The notes beneath the pieces are model-generated. The model was given only the letters and a program-made list of their open reading frames with translations. It had not been told where the DNA came from and ran no database searches. A stretch of 64,000 bases of DNA, from the NCBI RefSeq assembly GCF_001425575.1, contig NZ_LMRD01000001.1:737940-801939 (forward strand), given 5' to 3'. Positions within the stretch are counted from its first letter, which is position 1. Each line of letters starts with the position of its first letter. This document shows positions 8,626 to 18,500 of this stretch, piece after piece. Made by a program: the position numbers and the translations under genes. The DNA is from Aurantimonas sp. Leaf443. Its GTDB lineage: Bacteria; Pseudomonadota; Alphaproteobacteria; Rhizobiales; Rhizobiaceae.

Positions 8626-9675
8626 CTATTTGCGGCTGCGCAGCTGGTCGATGAAGACGGCCAGGATGACGACGAAGCCGATGATGATCTGCTGGATGAA
8701 GGACGAGACGCCGGCCATGTTCAGGCCGTTGCGGAGGACGCCGATGATGAAGGCGCCGATCATCGTTCCCGAGATCGTCCCCGCGCCGCCCATCAGCGAG
8801 GCACCGCCGATGACGGCCGCGGCGATCGCGTCGAGCTCGTACATGACGCCCTCGTTCGGCTGCGCCGTGACGAGCCGCGACATGAGGACGTTGCCGGCGA
8901 GCCCGGCCAGCGCGCCGGACATGACATAGGCCGCGATCTTGGTGCGGTGGACGTCGACGCCCGACAGGCGCGCCGCCTCCTCGTTGGAGCCCGTGGCGTA
9001 GATGTGGCGGCCGAGCGCGCGGCGCCGCAGGACGTAGGCGGCCAGGATCGCGACGAGGACGAGAAGGATCGCGGGGTAGGGAATGCCCGGGAAGACGACC
9101 TTCGACAGCCCGTTCGGCATGCGCTCGACCATCCGGAACAGGGACCCGTTGCCGAGGACGCCGAAGGCCTGGCCGAGCTGCGAGATCGGCGCGGCGCCGG
9201 TGAGCTGCAGCGCGAGACCGCGCGCCATCATCATCATGCCGAGCGAGGCCACGAAGGGCGTGATCCGCAGCTTGGTGATGATGAGGCCGTTGACGAGGCC
9301 GCAGGCCGCGCCGGCGCACACGCCGAGGGCCATGGCGAGCGGCACCGGCATGCCGGCCTTCACCATCAGCCCCGTGACCGTTCCCGACAGCGCAAGGACG
9401 GACCCGACGCTCAGATCGATGCCGCCGGTGATGATGACCATCGTCATGCCGATGCCCAGAAGGCCGATGACCGAGGTCTGCAGAAGGATCGTCAGGCCGT
9501 TGTGGACCGACAGGAAGGCCTGATTGCCGAAGGAGAAGGCGGCCGCCAGAAGCAGCAGCGTCGCCAGCGCCGACAGTTTTTGAAGGGTGTCGCCCGGGTT
9601 CGTCGCGATCCGGCCGGTCGAGAGCGTCAAAGCCAAACCGGCTCTCCAGTGCTTGTGCAAAATTATTAAAGACAT
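8626..9675 (-). CDS. ABC sugar transporter permease (BPD_transp_2 family)
   Basis: A 349-residue inner-membrane permease from the ATG at 9675. About nine to ten hydrophobic helices are visible. It has the family segments GGIDLSVGSVLALSG and the coupling region SGVDVHRTKIAAYVMSGALAG. It is the first gene of the minus-strand importer operon (permease, binding protein, ATPase, Zn-dehydrogenase). The operon is divergent from the GntR regulator, whose start is 89 bp away. The order permease-binding protein-ATPase differs from the usual binding protein-first order. Imports sugar into the cytoplasm together with the ATPase. Confidence 0.9.
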   Translation of the reverse strand: MSLIILHKHWRAGLALTLSTGRIATNPGDTLQKLSALATLLLLAAAFSFGNQAFLSVHNGLTILLQTSVIGLLGIGMTMVIITGGIDLSVGSVLALSGTVTGLMVKAGMPVPLAMALGVCAGAACGLVNGLIITKLRITPFVASLGMMMMARGLALQLTGAAPISQLGQAFGVLGNGSLFRMVERMPNGLSKVVFPGIPYPAILLVLVAILAAYVLRRRALGRHIYATGSNEEAARLSGVDVHRTKIAAYVMSGALAGLAGNVLMSRLVTAQPNEGVMYELDAIAAAVIGGASLMGGAGTISGTMIGAFIIGVLRNGLNMAGVSSFIQQIIIGFVVILAVFIDQLRSRK

Positions 9676-9711
9676 TGCGCGCGATCTGGCTGGCCTTGTC
9701 AATTGTTTTTT

Positions 9712-9728
9712 ATCATAGTCGACAATCG
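9712..9728. promoter_or_regulatory. Candidate fucose-regulator operator in divergent gap
   Basis: An ATCATA-N5-CAATC element centred on a GTCGAC palindrome lies between the permease and GntR genes. A related ATCATA-N6-CAATC element occurs upstream of the fuconolactonase gene at 10793. The recurrence in both control regions of the cluster suggests binding by the local GntR regulator. Inferred from sequence similarity only. Confidence 0.3.
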
Positions 9729-9764
9729 GGCGCGTCGCCGCGTCCGCATGAAGGGGAGCCTTCC

Positions 9765-10667
9765 TTGGCAAGAACGGACGACCGTTTCCGGGCGGCGCAC
9801 AATCGCCTCCTCGACCATCTGGCGAAGGCCGAGATCGGCCAGCAGCTCTCGTCCGAGGTTGAGATGGCGCGCGAGCTCGACGTCAGCCGGACGGTTGTGC
9901 GCAGCGTCCTGAACCGCCTCAAGGCGGAGGGCATCATCGCCTGGAACGGGCGCGAGAAGACCGTGCTTCGCCGGGCCGGCGCCGGAGACCGGCTCGCCGT
10001 GCAGGCCGACCAGCTGGCCACGGACGAGCTGGAGCGGCGGTTCCTCGACTGGGTGCTGCGCTTCGACGTTCCGTCGGGAACGGCCCTCAACATCACCGAA
10101 CTCACCCGCCGATTCGGCGTGCCGCCCTATGCGCTCCAGGAGTTCCTGGCCTCGCTCAGCCGGTTCGGCCTCGTGCGCCGGCGCCTGCGCGGCGGCTGGG
10201 AACTCGTCGGCTTCACGCCGGACTACGCGATCGAACTCTCCGACTTCCGCATGGTGCTGGAGCTCAACGCCGTGTCGCATCTCGTCCGCCTGTCGGACGA
10301 GCATCCGATCTGGAACCGCATGGAGGCGCTGAAGCAGGACCATTTCAGGCTGGAGGCCGAGATCGACGAGCGCTTCCACGATTTCTCGCTGCTCGACAAG
10401 GAGTTCCATTCGGCCATCGGCAGCGTGGTGACGAACCGCTTCGCGGCCGAGTTCCAGAAGGTCATCACGCTCGTGTTCCACTACCACTACCAGTGGGACA
10501 AGACGCTGGAGCGCGAGCGAAACGAGGCGGCGATCCACGAGCATCTGCGGCTGATCCGGGCGCTGGAGCGGCGCAGCGAAACGGAGGCGCTCGAGGCCGC
10601 GCGCGACCATCTGAAGACCTCCAAGCTGACGCTCCTCTCGTCCCTGCGCAGCAACGCGCTGGACTGA
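9765..10667 (+). CDS. GntR-family transcriptional regulator of the fucose cluster
   Basis: A 300-residue regulator. I chose the TTG at 9765 because GGGGAG lies about 8 bp upstream and the upstream reading frame is AT-rich and promoter-like. The N-terminal winged helix includes LSSEVEMARELDVSRTVVRS and VLNRLKAEGIIAW. A second helix-turn-helix-like segment (LTRRFGVPPYALQEFLASLS) follows, then an FCD-type all-helical ligand domain with LDKEFHSAIG and a metal-binding-type histidine region. It lies between the importer operon and the catabolic operon and probably represses both until L-fucose or a breakdown product binds. The ligand is inferred. Confidence 0.88.
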   Translation: MARTDDRFRAAHNRLLDHLAKAEIGQQLSSEVEMARELDVSRTVVRSVLNRLKAEGIIAWNGREKTVLRRAGAGDRLAVQADQLATDELERRFLDWVLRFDVPSGTALNITELTRRFGVPPYALQEFLASLSRFGLVRRRLRGGWELVGFTPDYAIELSDFRMVLELNAVSHLVRLSDEHPIWNRMEALKQDHFRLEAEIDERFHDFSLLDKEFHSAIGSVVTNRFAAEFQKVITLVFHYHYQWDKTLERERNEAAIHEHLRLIRALERRSETEALEAARDHLKTSKLTLLSSLRSNALD

Positions 10668-10757
10668 CCGGACACGACCGGCGACGCCGGTGGCCTCGCC
10701 CTGTCGGTCGCGGCCTGCGCGCCATGGTGCTCGGCATCGGCGGCGGACGGAGCGCGA

Positions 10758-10786
10758 TTGACATCCTTCCCCGCCGCTCTGTATTG
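10758..10786 (+). promoter_or_regulatory. Candidate promoter of fuconolactonase operon
   Basis: A perfect -35 hexamer TTGACA at 10758-10763 is followed after 16-17 bp by TGTATT/GTATTG. It lies about 75-100 bp upstream of the fuconolactonase ATG and immediately before the candidate regulator site at 10793, where a repressor would block elongation or open-complex formation. Confidence 0.45.
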
Positions 10787-10792
10787 CTTTTA

Positions 10793-10809
10793 ATCATAAG
10801 ATACCAATC
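10793..10809. promoter_or_regulatory. Second candidate fucose-regulator operator
   Basis: ATCATA-N6-CAATC, preceded by a T-run as in the divergent gap at 9712. It sits just downstream of the predicted -10. Shared motif suggests a common regulator for both operons. Confidence 0.3.
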
Positions 10810-10860
10810 ATCGCCGCCCGGGACCGGGACGGACGCGGGCGGGACGCCGGGGGAGGCGAG

Positions 10861-11691
10861 ATGATCGACGCGCACCAGCATTTCTGGCGACTCTCGCGCG
10901 GCGACTATCCGTGGCCGGACGAGAGCGTGGCGCCGATCCTGCGCGACTACGGACCGGACGACCTGCGGCCGCATCTGCGGCGGGCGGGCGTCGAGCGGAC
11001 GATCCTCGTGCAGGCGACGGCGACCGTGGCCGAGACGGAGTTTCTCCTGAAGATCGCGGCCGAATGCGATTTCGTGGCAGGCGTCGTCGGCTGGGCCGAT
11101 CTGTCTGCGCCGGACGCCCTTCCCACGATCGACCGGCTGCGGCGCGATCCGGGTCTGTTGGGCCTGCGCCCGATGCTGCAGGGAATCGAGGACACGGACT
11201 GGATCCTGCGGGACGACGTGCGGCCCGCACTCGCCCATATGGCCGGGACCGGCCTGCGCTTCGACGCGCTCGTCCAGCCCCGTCATCTCGGTGCGATCGC
11301 GACGCTCGCCGATCGCCACCCGACGCTTGCCATCGTCATCGATCATCTGGCCAAGCCCCGCATGGGCGGCATCGCGCGTCCCGACGAGGCCTGGGCCGCG
11401 GGCATGAACGCGCTTGCCCGCCGCCCGAATGTCTGGTGCAAGCTCTCGGGCATGGTCACCGAAATCGGGCCGGACTGGCGCGAGGCGGATCTGCGGCCCT
11501 TCGCCGATCACGTGCTCGCCGCCTTCGGACCCGCCCGCGTCCTCTGGGGCTCCGACTGGCCGGTGGTCGATCTGGCGGGCGGCTACGACGCCTGGGCGGC
11601 GGTCACGCGCTCGCTTCTCTCCGGCCTCGACCAAGCCGCGCGCGAGCGCGTGTTCTCGGGCAGCGCGCAGCAATTCTACGGACTATCCTGA
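10861..11691 (+). CDS. L-fuconolactonase (amidohydrolase superfamily, COG3618)
   Basis: A 276-residue TIM-barrel hydrolase. It has the family landmarks MIDAHQHFWRL at the N-terminus, VIDHLAKPR in the middle and VLWGSDWPVVD near the end. COG3618 members with this architecture hydrolyse L-fucono-1,5-lactone and related aldonolactones, the second step of non-phosphorylating L-fucose breakdown. The neighbouring mutarotase, fuconate dehydratase and SDR strongly support this substrate. It begins about 75 bp after a TTGACA promoter and heads the plus-strand catabolic operon. Cytosolic; closely related lactones such as L-galactono- or D-arabinono-lactone remain possible. Confidence 0.88.
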   Translation: MIDAHQHFWRLSRGDYPWPDESVAPILRDYGPDDLRPHLRRAGVERTILVQATATVAETEFLLKIAAECDFVAGVVGWADLSAPDALPTIDRLRRDPGLLGLRPMLQGIEDTDWILRDDVRPALAHMAGTGLRFDALVQPRHLGAIATLADRHPTLAIVIDHLAKPRMGGIARPDEAWAAGMNALARRPNVWCKLSGMVTEIGPDWREADLRPFADHVLAAFGPARVLWGSDWPVVDLAGGYDAWAAVTRSLLSGLDQAARERVFSGSAQQFYGLS

Positions 11692-11763
11692 CCGGCTCCG
11701 GCCGCTTCCTCCCGTTTCCCCGGCCTTGGCATCGAGGCCGAAGCCCCTTGCGAAAGAACGATC

Positions 11764-12198
11764 GTGCTGAAGAACATCGACGAAATGGTCGGCCCCGACC
11801 TCCTGCGCGTCCTGGCACGCATGGGCCACGGCGACGAGATCGTGCTGGCGGACGCCAACTTCCCGGCGGCGTCCGTCGCCGGGCGCACGCTGGAGGGTCG
11901 CGAGCTTTCGATGGATTGCGACGCCCTGCGGGCCCTGCGCGCCGTGCTCTCGCTCCTGCCGCTCGACGCCCACCAGCCCGATCCGGTCCTGACCATGCAG
12001 GTCGTCGGGGAGCCCGATGCCGTGCCGGAGGTCGTGGCCGCGGCCGCACCGCTTCTCGCGCAGGAGGGCGTGCGCTCCGTGGGCCTGGAGCGCTTCGCCT
12101 TCTACGAGCGCGCGCGCGGCGCCTTCGCCGTGGTGCGCACCGCCGAGATGCGGCCCTACGGCAATTTCATCCTGCGCAAGGGCGTCATCAATCCCTGA
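11764..12198 (+). CDS. fucU: L-fucose mutarotase (RbsD/FucU family)
   Basis: A 144-residue protein with GTG start, beginning MLKNIDEMVGPDLLRVLARM and continuing GHGDEIVLADANFPA. This is the FucU/RbsD signature with the conserved histidine in GHGD. It ends YGNFILRKGVI as FucU proteins do. The enzyme interconverts alpha and beta anomers of L-fucose, supplying the anomer used by the dehydrogenase. It is 72 bp downstream of the fuconolactonase gene and probably co-transcribed. The ribosome-binding site is weak (GAAAGAA). Confidence 0.92.
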   Translation: MLKNIDEMVGPDLLRVLARMGHGDEIVLADANFPAASVAGRTLEGRELSMDCDALRALRAVLSLLPLDAHQPDPVLTMQVVGEPDAVPEVVAAAAPLLAQEGVRSVGLERFAFYERARGAFAVVRTAEMRPYGNFILRKGVINP

Positions 12199-12380
12199 TC
12201 GGCGCGGCCCCCGCGCGCTCGTCGCGGCCGCCGGATGGGGCCGAAGCGCCCGCTCGATCCCGCCCGTGCCGCGCCCCGCAACTCTCCCACCCTTCCGTTC
12301 CGCCTTCGAGGTCGCCACGCCATGACGTTCCCGCAAGACAGATCGCAGTCTCCGACGGTGCCGCTCGGCGGGGTGCGCCC

Positions 12381-13658
12381 GTGACGCGCATCACCGGTCT
12401 TCGCACGCTCGACGTGCGCTTTCCCACGAGCCGTTCGCTCGACGGCTCCGACGCCATGAACCCCGATCCCGACTATTCCGCCGCCTATGTCGTGCTGGAG
12501 ACCGGCGGGGCGCTCGAAGGCCATGGCCTGACCTTCACGATCGGGCGCGGCAACGAGATCTGCGTCGCCGCGATCGAGGCGCTGCGCCCGCTGGTCGTGG
12601 GGCTCGACATGGACTGGATCGCCGCCGACATGGGCCGCTTCTGGCGCCATGTCACGTCCGACAGCCAGCTGCGCTGGATCGGGCCGGACAAGGGGGCGAT
12701 CCATCTGGCGACGGGCGCCGTCGTCAATGCCGTCTGGGACCTCTGGGCCAAGATCGAGGGCAAGCCGGTCTGGCAGCTCGTCGCCGAGATGAGCCCGGCC
12801 GAGCTCGTGCGCCTTCTCGACTTCCGCTACCTCACGGACTGCATCACGCCGCAATGGGCGCTGGAATTCCTGACGCGGCAGGAAGAGGGCAAGGCCGAGC
12901 GGATCGAGACGCTGAAGCGGGAGGGCTATCCCTGCTACACGACCTCGGCCGGCTGGCTCGGCTACCCCGACGACAAGCTCCGCCGTCTCTGCCAGGAGGC
13001 CGTGGACGCCGGCTTCCACCATCTGAAGCTGAAGGTCGGGCGCGACCTTCAGGACGACATCCGCCGCCTGACCATCGCGCGCGAGGTCGTGGGGCCCGAC
13101 GTCAGGCTGATGATCGACGCCAACCAGGTCTGGGAGGTGGACGAGGCGATCGAATGGGTGAAGGCCCTGTCCTTCGCCAGGCCCTGGTTCATCGAGGAGC
13201 CGACCAGCCCCGACGACGTCGCCGGGCATCGCCGCATCCGGCAGGCCGTTTCGCCCGTGCAGGTCGCCACCGGCGAGATGTGCCAGAACCGTATCCTGTT
13301 CAAGCAGTTCATCATGGAAGGCGCCATCGACGTCGTCCAGATCGACAGCTGCCGCATGGGCGGGCTGAACGAGGTGCTGGCGGTGATGCTGATGGCCGCC
13401 CGCCACGGGCTCAAGGTCTGCCCCCATGCCGGCGGCGTCGGCCTGTGCGAATATGTCCAGCATATGTCGATGATCGACTATCTCTGCATCGCCGGCACGC
13501 GCGAGGGGCGGGTGATCGAATATGTCGATCACCTCCACGAGCATTTCCTCGACCCCTGCCTCATCCGCGACGCCGCCTACATGCCGCCGACGCGGCCGGG
13601 CTTCTCCATCGAGATGAAGCCCGACAGCCTTCGCACCTATCGCCACCGGGGGGCCTGA
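12381..13658 (+). CDS. L-fuconate dehydratase (enolase superfamily)
   Basis: A 425-residue enolase-superfamily enzyme from a GTG at 12381. Catalytic elements in order: the KxK pair in HHLKLKVGRD, metal ligands in MIDANQVW, FIEEPTSPDD and ATGEMCQNR, and CPHAGGVGLCEYVQH on the later barrel strands. Length and motifs match FucD of Xanthomonas, which dehydrates L-fuconate to 2-keto-3-deoxy-L-fuconate. The stop overlaps the next ATG (TGATG), coupling it to the SDR. The protein has no earlier in-frame ATG with a plausible N-terminus; the segment upstream reads as noise. Confidence 0.92.
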   Translation: MTRITGLRTLDVRFPTSRSLDGSDAMNPDPDYSAAYVVLETGGALEGHGLTFTIGRGNEICVAAIEALRPLVVGLDMDWIAADMGRFWRHVTSDSQLRWIGPDKGAIHLATGAVVNAVWDLWAKIEGKPVWQLVAEMSPAELVRLLDFRYLTDCITPQWALEFLTRQEEGKAERIETLKREGYPCYTTSAGWLGYPDDKLRRLCQEAVDAGFHHLKLKVGRDLQDDIRRLTIAREVVGPDVRLMIDANQVWEVDEAIEWVKALSFARPWFIEEPTSPDDVAGHRRIRQAVSPVQVATGEMCQNRILFKQFIMEGAIDVVQIDSCRMGGLNEVLAVMLMAARHGLKVCPHAGGVGLCEYVQHMSMIDYLCIAGTREGRVIEYVDHLHEHFLDPCLIRDAAYMPPTRPGFSIEMKPDSLRTYRHRGA

Positions 13659-14422
13659 TGGACCTGAACTTGAAGGACAAGCTGGTCGTCGTGACGGGCG
13701 GTGGCGCGGGGATCGGCGCGGGGATCACGGAAGTGCTGGCCGAGGAGGGGGCCCGCGTCGCCATTCTCTCGCGCTCCGAGCCCGAGCGGGACTGGATGCG
13801 GAAGACGGGCGCGGCCTTCTTCCGCGTCGAGCTCGGCGACGAGGCGGCCTGCCAGGCCGCCGTTCGGCGCGTGCGGGAGGGCCACGGCGCGGTCCATGGT
13901 CTCGTCAACAATGCCGGGGCCAACGACGGCGTCGGGCTCGGCCAGGGCGCCGCCGCCTTCCGCACGAGCCTCGACCAGAACCTCGTCCACTATTTCACCA
14001 TGGTCGAGGCCGTCGCCGAGGATCTGAAGGCGACGAAAGGGGCGATCGTCAACATCACCTCCAAGACCGCGCTGACGGGCCAGGGCGGAACCTCCGCCTA
14101 TATCGCCGCCAAGGCCGCCCAGCTCGGCCTCACCCGCGAATGGGCGGTCGATTTCCTGCCCCATGGCGTGCGGGTGAACGCCATCGTCGTCGCCGAGGTG
14201 ATGACGCCGCTCTATCGCCGCTGGCTCGCCACCATGCCCGACCCGGACGGCGCGCTCGAGGAGATCACCCGCCGCATCCCGCTCGGCCAGCGCATGACCA
14301 CGGCCCGCGAGATCGCCGATACCTGCGCCTTCCTCCTGTCGGAGCGGGCCAGCCACACGACCGGCCAGTGGCTCTTCCCGGACGGCGGCTACACCCATCT
14401 CGATCGCGCCATCGGCCGCTGA
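13658..14422 (+). CDS. SDR-family L-fucose dehydrogenase
   Basis: A 254-residue short-chain dehydrogenase. It has the Rossmann motif VTGGGAGIGAGI, the NNAG motif in LVNNAGANDGVGL, and catalytic Ser/Tyr/Lys in NITSKTALTGQGGTSAYIAA with the lysine after AYIAA. The start MDLNLKDKLVVVTGG and the end GYTHLDRAIGR closely resemble the L-fucose dehydrogenase of Burkholderia multivorans pathways as I recall them. It should oxidise L-fucose to L-fuconolactone with NAD(P). Translationally coupled to the dehydratase by a TGATG overlap and last gene of the operon. Confidence 0.88.
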   Translation: MDLNLKDKLVVVTGGGAGIGAGITEVLAEEGARVAILSRSEPERDWMRKTGAAFFRVELGDEAACQAAVRRVREGHGAVHGLVNNAGANDGVGLGQGAAAFRTSLDQNLVHYFTMVEAVAEDLKATKGAIVNITSKTALTGQGGTSAYIAAKAAQLGLTREWAVDFLPHGVRVNAIVVAEVMTPLYRRWLATMPDPDGALEEITRRIPLGQRMTTAREIADTCAFLLSERASHTTGQWLFPDGGYTHLDRAIGR

Positions 14423-14626
14423 ACGGCCTGCGGATGGCGCTTCCATCGGGCGGTCCCTCCCGCGCGAAAGGCGATGCGCGAGATGCCGGCAGGGCGTCGC
14501 GGTTCGCACGCGCCGGATGCGTCACGGGTTCGGCGTGGACGCGCCGGCGCAGGTCGGAACCGTCAGGCGCCCTGCCGTCGCCTCCGGCCCGGCACGCTCG
14601 CGATTCTGCCGGCGATGCGCGGGCCC

Positions 14627-15100
14627 TCAGGCACGCTTGCGCCGATGGAGGTCCCGGACACGCTCCGCCAGATCCGCCACCGGTCCGTCGACCGGCACCC
14701 CGGGCGCGACCTCGTTGATCGGAAGCGGTCGCACGGGGGACGGAGCCACGCCGAGCTCCGCCAGCCATTGCGTCAGCTGCGACGAGGACGACGCGTAGAC
14801 GATTCGCCCCAGTCCCGCCCAGGCATGAGCGGCCGAGCACATCGGACAATGTTCGCCCGACGTGTAGACCGTCGCCGCGGCCCGGTCGTCGGGTTGCAGG
14901 GTCTGCGCCGCCCATCTCGCGATCGCGAATTCCGGATGGCGCGTCGCGTCGCCGCCGCCCACCTCGTTGAAGGCCTCGAACAGCACGTCCCCATCCTTCG
15001 AGACGAGCACCGAGCCGAACGGCTCGTGGCCGGAAGCGAGGGCATCCGAGGCAAGCTCGACGCACCGTTCCAGATGCGTCCTGTCCTTGTCGTCGATCAT
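14627..15100 (-). CDS. Nucleoside/guanine-type deaminase
   Basis: A 157-residue cytidine deaminase-fold enzyme from the ATG at 15100. The zinc site is formed by His-Pro-Glu in TRHPEFAIARWA and by PMCSAAHAW (CxxC) in TSGEHCPMCSA. The HPE form instead of the common HAE is seen in a subgroup of bacterial nucleoside deaminases. It probably deaminates guanine, cytosine or a nucleoside; the exact base cannot be told from sequence. Monocistronic, minus strand, convergent with the fucose operon and separated from nrdJ by a long non-coding gap. Confidence 0.8.
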   Translation of the reverse strand: MIDDKDRTHLERCVELASDALASGHEPFGSVLVSKDGDVLFEAFNEVGGGDATRHPEFAIARWAAQTLQPDDRAAATVYTSGEHCPMCSAAHAWAGLGRIVYASSSSQLTQWLAELGVAPSPVRPLPINEVAPGVPVDGPVADLAERVRDLHRRKRA

Positions 15101-15554
15101 CGTCGGATCCTCATGGGCGCTGGTGCCGGTGTCGCCTTGCCCCTGCGAGCCCTCGGGGATCGAGGGAGCGGCAGGGCCGGGAAGGGCGAAGGTAGACGAG
15201 ACCAGCGATCCGACCACCCGGCGGCGGACGGTCCGCGGGCCTTCGTCCGGGGCGAAACTCCCGAGAATCATCATGCCGCCGCCGACGGAGCGAAGGCCCG
15301 CAAACCGGCTCGGCCGCGATTCCGCTCCTTCGCCATCGACCGAAGGTCGCCCGAGGGAAGGATGCCCGCGCCACCGGCCATCGGCGTCGGATCGTCGCGT
15401 TCGGTCCGGCGCCTTGCGGACGCGGAAGCGGGGCGATCGACCAAAGTGGCCGTCGCCCCGCGGTTCTTCCAGTTCGCCGAGATCGACGAAGCCGCGTTTC
15501 GACATCGGCTTCGTCGATCGGAGCGCAGGCTCGTTCAGAGACCGCGCCCGGTCC
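15101..15554. other. 454-bp gap with no supported gene
   Basis: Lies between the deaminase start and the nrdJ stop. Open frames exist on both strands but read as arginine-rich or low-complexity translations without ribosome-binding sites. The 200 bp nearest the deaminase presumably hold its promoter. I see no RNA gene or repeat. Confidence 0.5.
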
Positions 15555-18500
15555 TCAGCTGCAGCCGCTGGTGGAGCCGCAGGTGTCGCATTTCAGGCAG
15601 GTGCCGTTGCGCACCATGGTGAAGTTCGAGCATTCCGAGCAGCTGTCGCCCGTATAGCCCTTCATCATCGCCACGGCGCGCCGTTCGGCGGCGGTCGCCT
15701 TGGGAGCGGAGACGTTGGCCTCGTCCTTCTCGCTGGCCGGGAAGGCGAGGGGCTGGTCGAAGAGGCCCTGCGCCGGCGAGGCGTCGGCGATGGGCGCGGG
15801 TTCGGCCAGCGGGGCGCTCTCGTAGTCGCGCTTGAAGGCGGCTGCGGGGGCGGCGCCCATGCGCGGCGCCGTCGCGGGGCGAAGCGCGGTGGCGGTGGCG
15901 GGCGCGGAGCGCACGGCGGTCGTCACGGGGGCGGCGGGCTTGACCGCGGCGACCTGGGCCGAGCCCTGCGGCTCGCCCGAGGAGACGAGGCGGAACTTCG
16001 CCGTCTGCCCGCGCACCATGCCCGACGAGATCGGAAGCGGGGTCGGCTTGTCGCCTTCCACGCCGCGCCCGATCGTCGAGGCGCCGAAATCCTCCGGCTG
16101 GACGTGGGCGAGATCGTGCCGGTCGAGATAGGACACGGCCAGTTCGCGGAACACGTAGTCGAGGATCGAGGTCGCGTTCTTGATCGCCTCGTTGCCCTGC
16201 ACCATGCCGGCCGGCTCGAAGCGCGTGAAGGTGAAGGCCTCCACATACTCGTCCAGCGGCACGCCGAACTGCAGGCCGAGCGAGATGGCGATGGCGAAGT
16301 TGTTCATCATCGCGCGGAAGGCGGCGCCTTCCTTGTGCATGTCGATGAAGATCTCGCCGAGGCGCCCGTCGTCGAACTCGCCGGTGCGCAGATAGACCTT
16401 GTGCCCGCCGACGATGGCCTTCTGCGTATAGCCCTTGCGCCGGTTCGGCAGCTTCTCGCGGTCGCGCACCACCTTCTCGATCGTGCGCTCCACGATCCGC
16501 TCCACGATGCGCTCGGCGACGGCCGCCGCCTGCGCGGTCGCCGGCGCGGCGGCGAGGGCCGCCATCTTGTCCTCGGCCTCCTCGTCCTCCTCATCGTCGG
16601 CGATGAGCGAGGCGTTGAGCGGCTGGGACAGCTTGGAACCGTCGCGGTAGAGGGCGTTCGCCTTCAGCGCGAGCTTCCAGGAGAGCATGTAGGCGCTGGT
16701 GCAGTCCTCGACCGTCGCCTCGTTCGGCATGTTGATGGTCTTGGAGATGGCGCCCGAGATGAAGGGCTGGGCCGCCGCCATCATGCGGATGTGGCTCTCG
16801 ACCGAGAGATAGCGCTTGCCGATGCGGCCGCAGGCATTGGCGCAGTCGAAGACCGGCAGGTGCTCGGTCTTCAGGAAGGGCGCGCCCTCCAGCGTCATGG
16901 CGCCGCAGACATGGATGTTCGCCGCCTCGATCTCCTTGCGGGAGAAGCCGAGGAAGGGCAGGAGCTCGAAGGAGAAGTCGTTCAGCTGCTCGTCCGAGAT
17001 GCCGAGCGTCTCGCGGCAGAAGGCTTCGCCCAGCGTCCACTTGTTGAAGACGAACTTGATGTCGAAGGCCGAGCCGAGCGCGGCGTTGACCGCCGCGATC
17101 TGGTCGTCGCCGAAGCCCTTGGCGCGCAGCGAGGAGGGGTTGACCGCCGGCGCCTGGTTCAGGTTGCCGTGGCCGACGGCATAGGCCTCGATCTCCGCGA
17201 TCTGGCTCTCCGAATAGCCGAGCGTGCGCAGGGCCTCGGGAACGGCGCGGTTGATGATCTTGAAATAGCCGCCGCCGGCCAGCTTCTTGAACTTCACGAG
17301 CGCGAAGTCGGGCTCGATGCCGGTCGTGTCGCAGTCCATCACGAGGCCGATCGTGCCGGTGGGCGCGATGACGGAGACCTGCGCGTTGCGGAAGCCGTTC
17401 TTGGCGCCGAGATCGACCGCCTCGGTCCAGGCCGCCTTGGCCCGGTTGGAGAGGCGCTTGTCCTTCAGAGAGGAATGGTCGAGCGGCACGGGATCGACCG
17501 ACAGGCCCTCGTAGCCATTGGCGATGCCCTGCGAGGCGCGGGCGTGGTTGCGGATGACGCGCAGCATGTGGTCGGCATTGCGCTCGTAGTCCGGGAAGGG
17601 CCCGAGCTCGCCGGCCATCTCGGCGGAGGTCCTGTAGGCGACGCCCGTCATCAGGGCCGAGATCGCCCCGCAGATCGCCCGACCTTCCTTGGAATCGTAG
17701 GGAATGCCGGCGGTCATCAGCAGGCCGCCGATATTGGCGAAGCCCAGACCCAGCGTGCGGTAGTCGTAGGAGAGGCGCGCGATCTCCTTGGAGGGGAACT
17801 GCGCCATCAGCACCGAGACTTCGAGGACGATCGTCCACAGGCGCACGGCATGTTCGAAGGCGCCGACATCGAAGCGGCGCTGGCCGTCCACCTCGTCCTC
17901 GCGGAACTGCAGGAGGTTGAGCGAGGCGAGATTGCAGGCCGTGTCGTCGAGGAACATGTATTCCGAGCACGGGTTCGACGCGCGGATCGGGCCGGCGGCG
18001 GGGCAGGTGTGCCAGTCGTTCATCGTCGAGTTGAAGTGCAGGCCGGGATCGGCCGAGGCCCAGGCCGCGTAGCCGATCTTCTCCCAGAGGTCGCGCGCCT
18101 TCAGCGTTTTGGCCACGCGCCCGTCGGTGCGGCGGATGAGATCCCAGGTCCCGTCCTCCTCCACGGCGCGCAGGAAGTCGTCCTTCAGCGAGACCGAGTT
18201 GTTGGAGTTCTGGCCGGAAACGGTGAGATAGGCGTCCGAATCCCAATCCGTGTTGAGGACCGGGAACTCGATGTCGACATAGCCCTGGCGCGCGAACTGG
18301 ATGACGCGCTTGACGTAGTTCTCGGGAACCTGCGCCTTCTTGGCGTCCTTCACCGCGCGCTTCAGCGCGGGGTTCTTCATCGGGTCGAAACAGTCGCCCT
18401 CGGGACCCTCGCAATTCACGCAGGCCGCCAGGATCGTCTTCAGGTGCTTGGAGACGATCTTGGAGCCGGTGACGAGCGCGGCCACCTTCTCCTCCTCGCG

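Noticed and set aside
12322..12384. 20-codon ORF MTFPQDRSQSPTVPLGGVRP ending in a GTGA overlap with fuconate dehydratase
   Set aside because: It has no clear ribosome-binding site, low complexity and no family. It could be a translational-coupling leader but the evidence is too thin.
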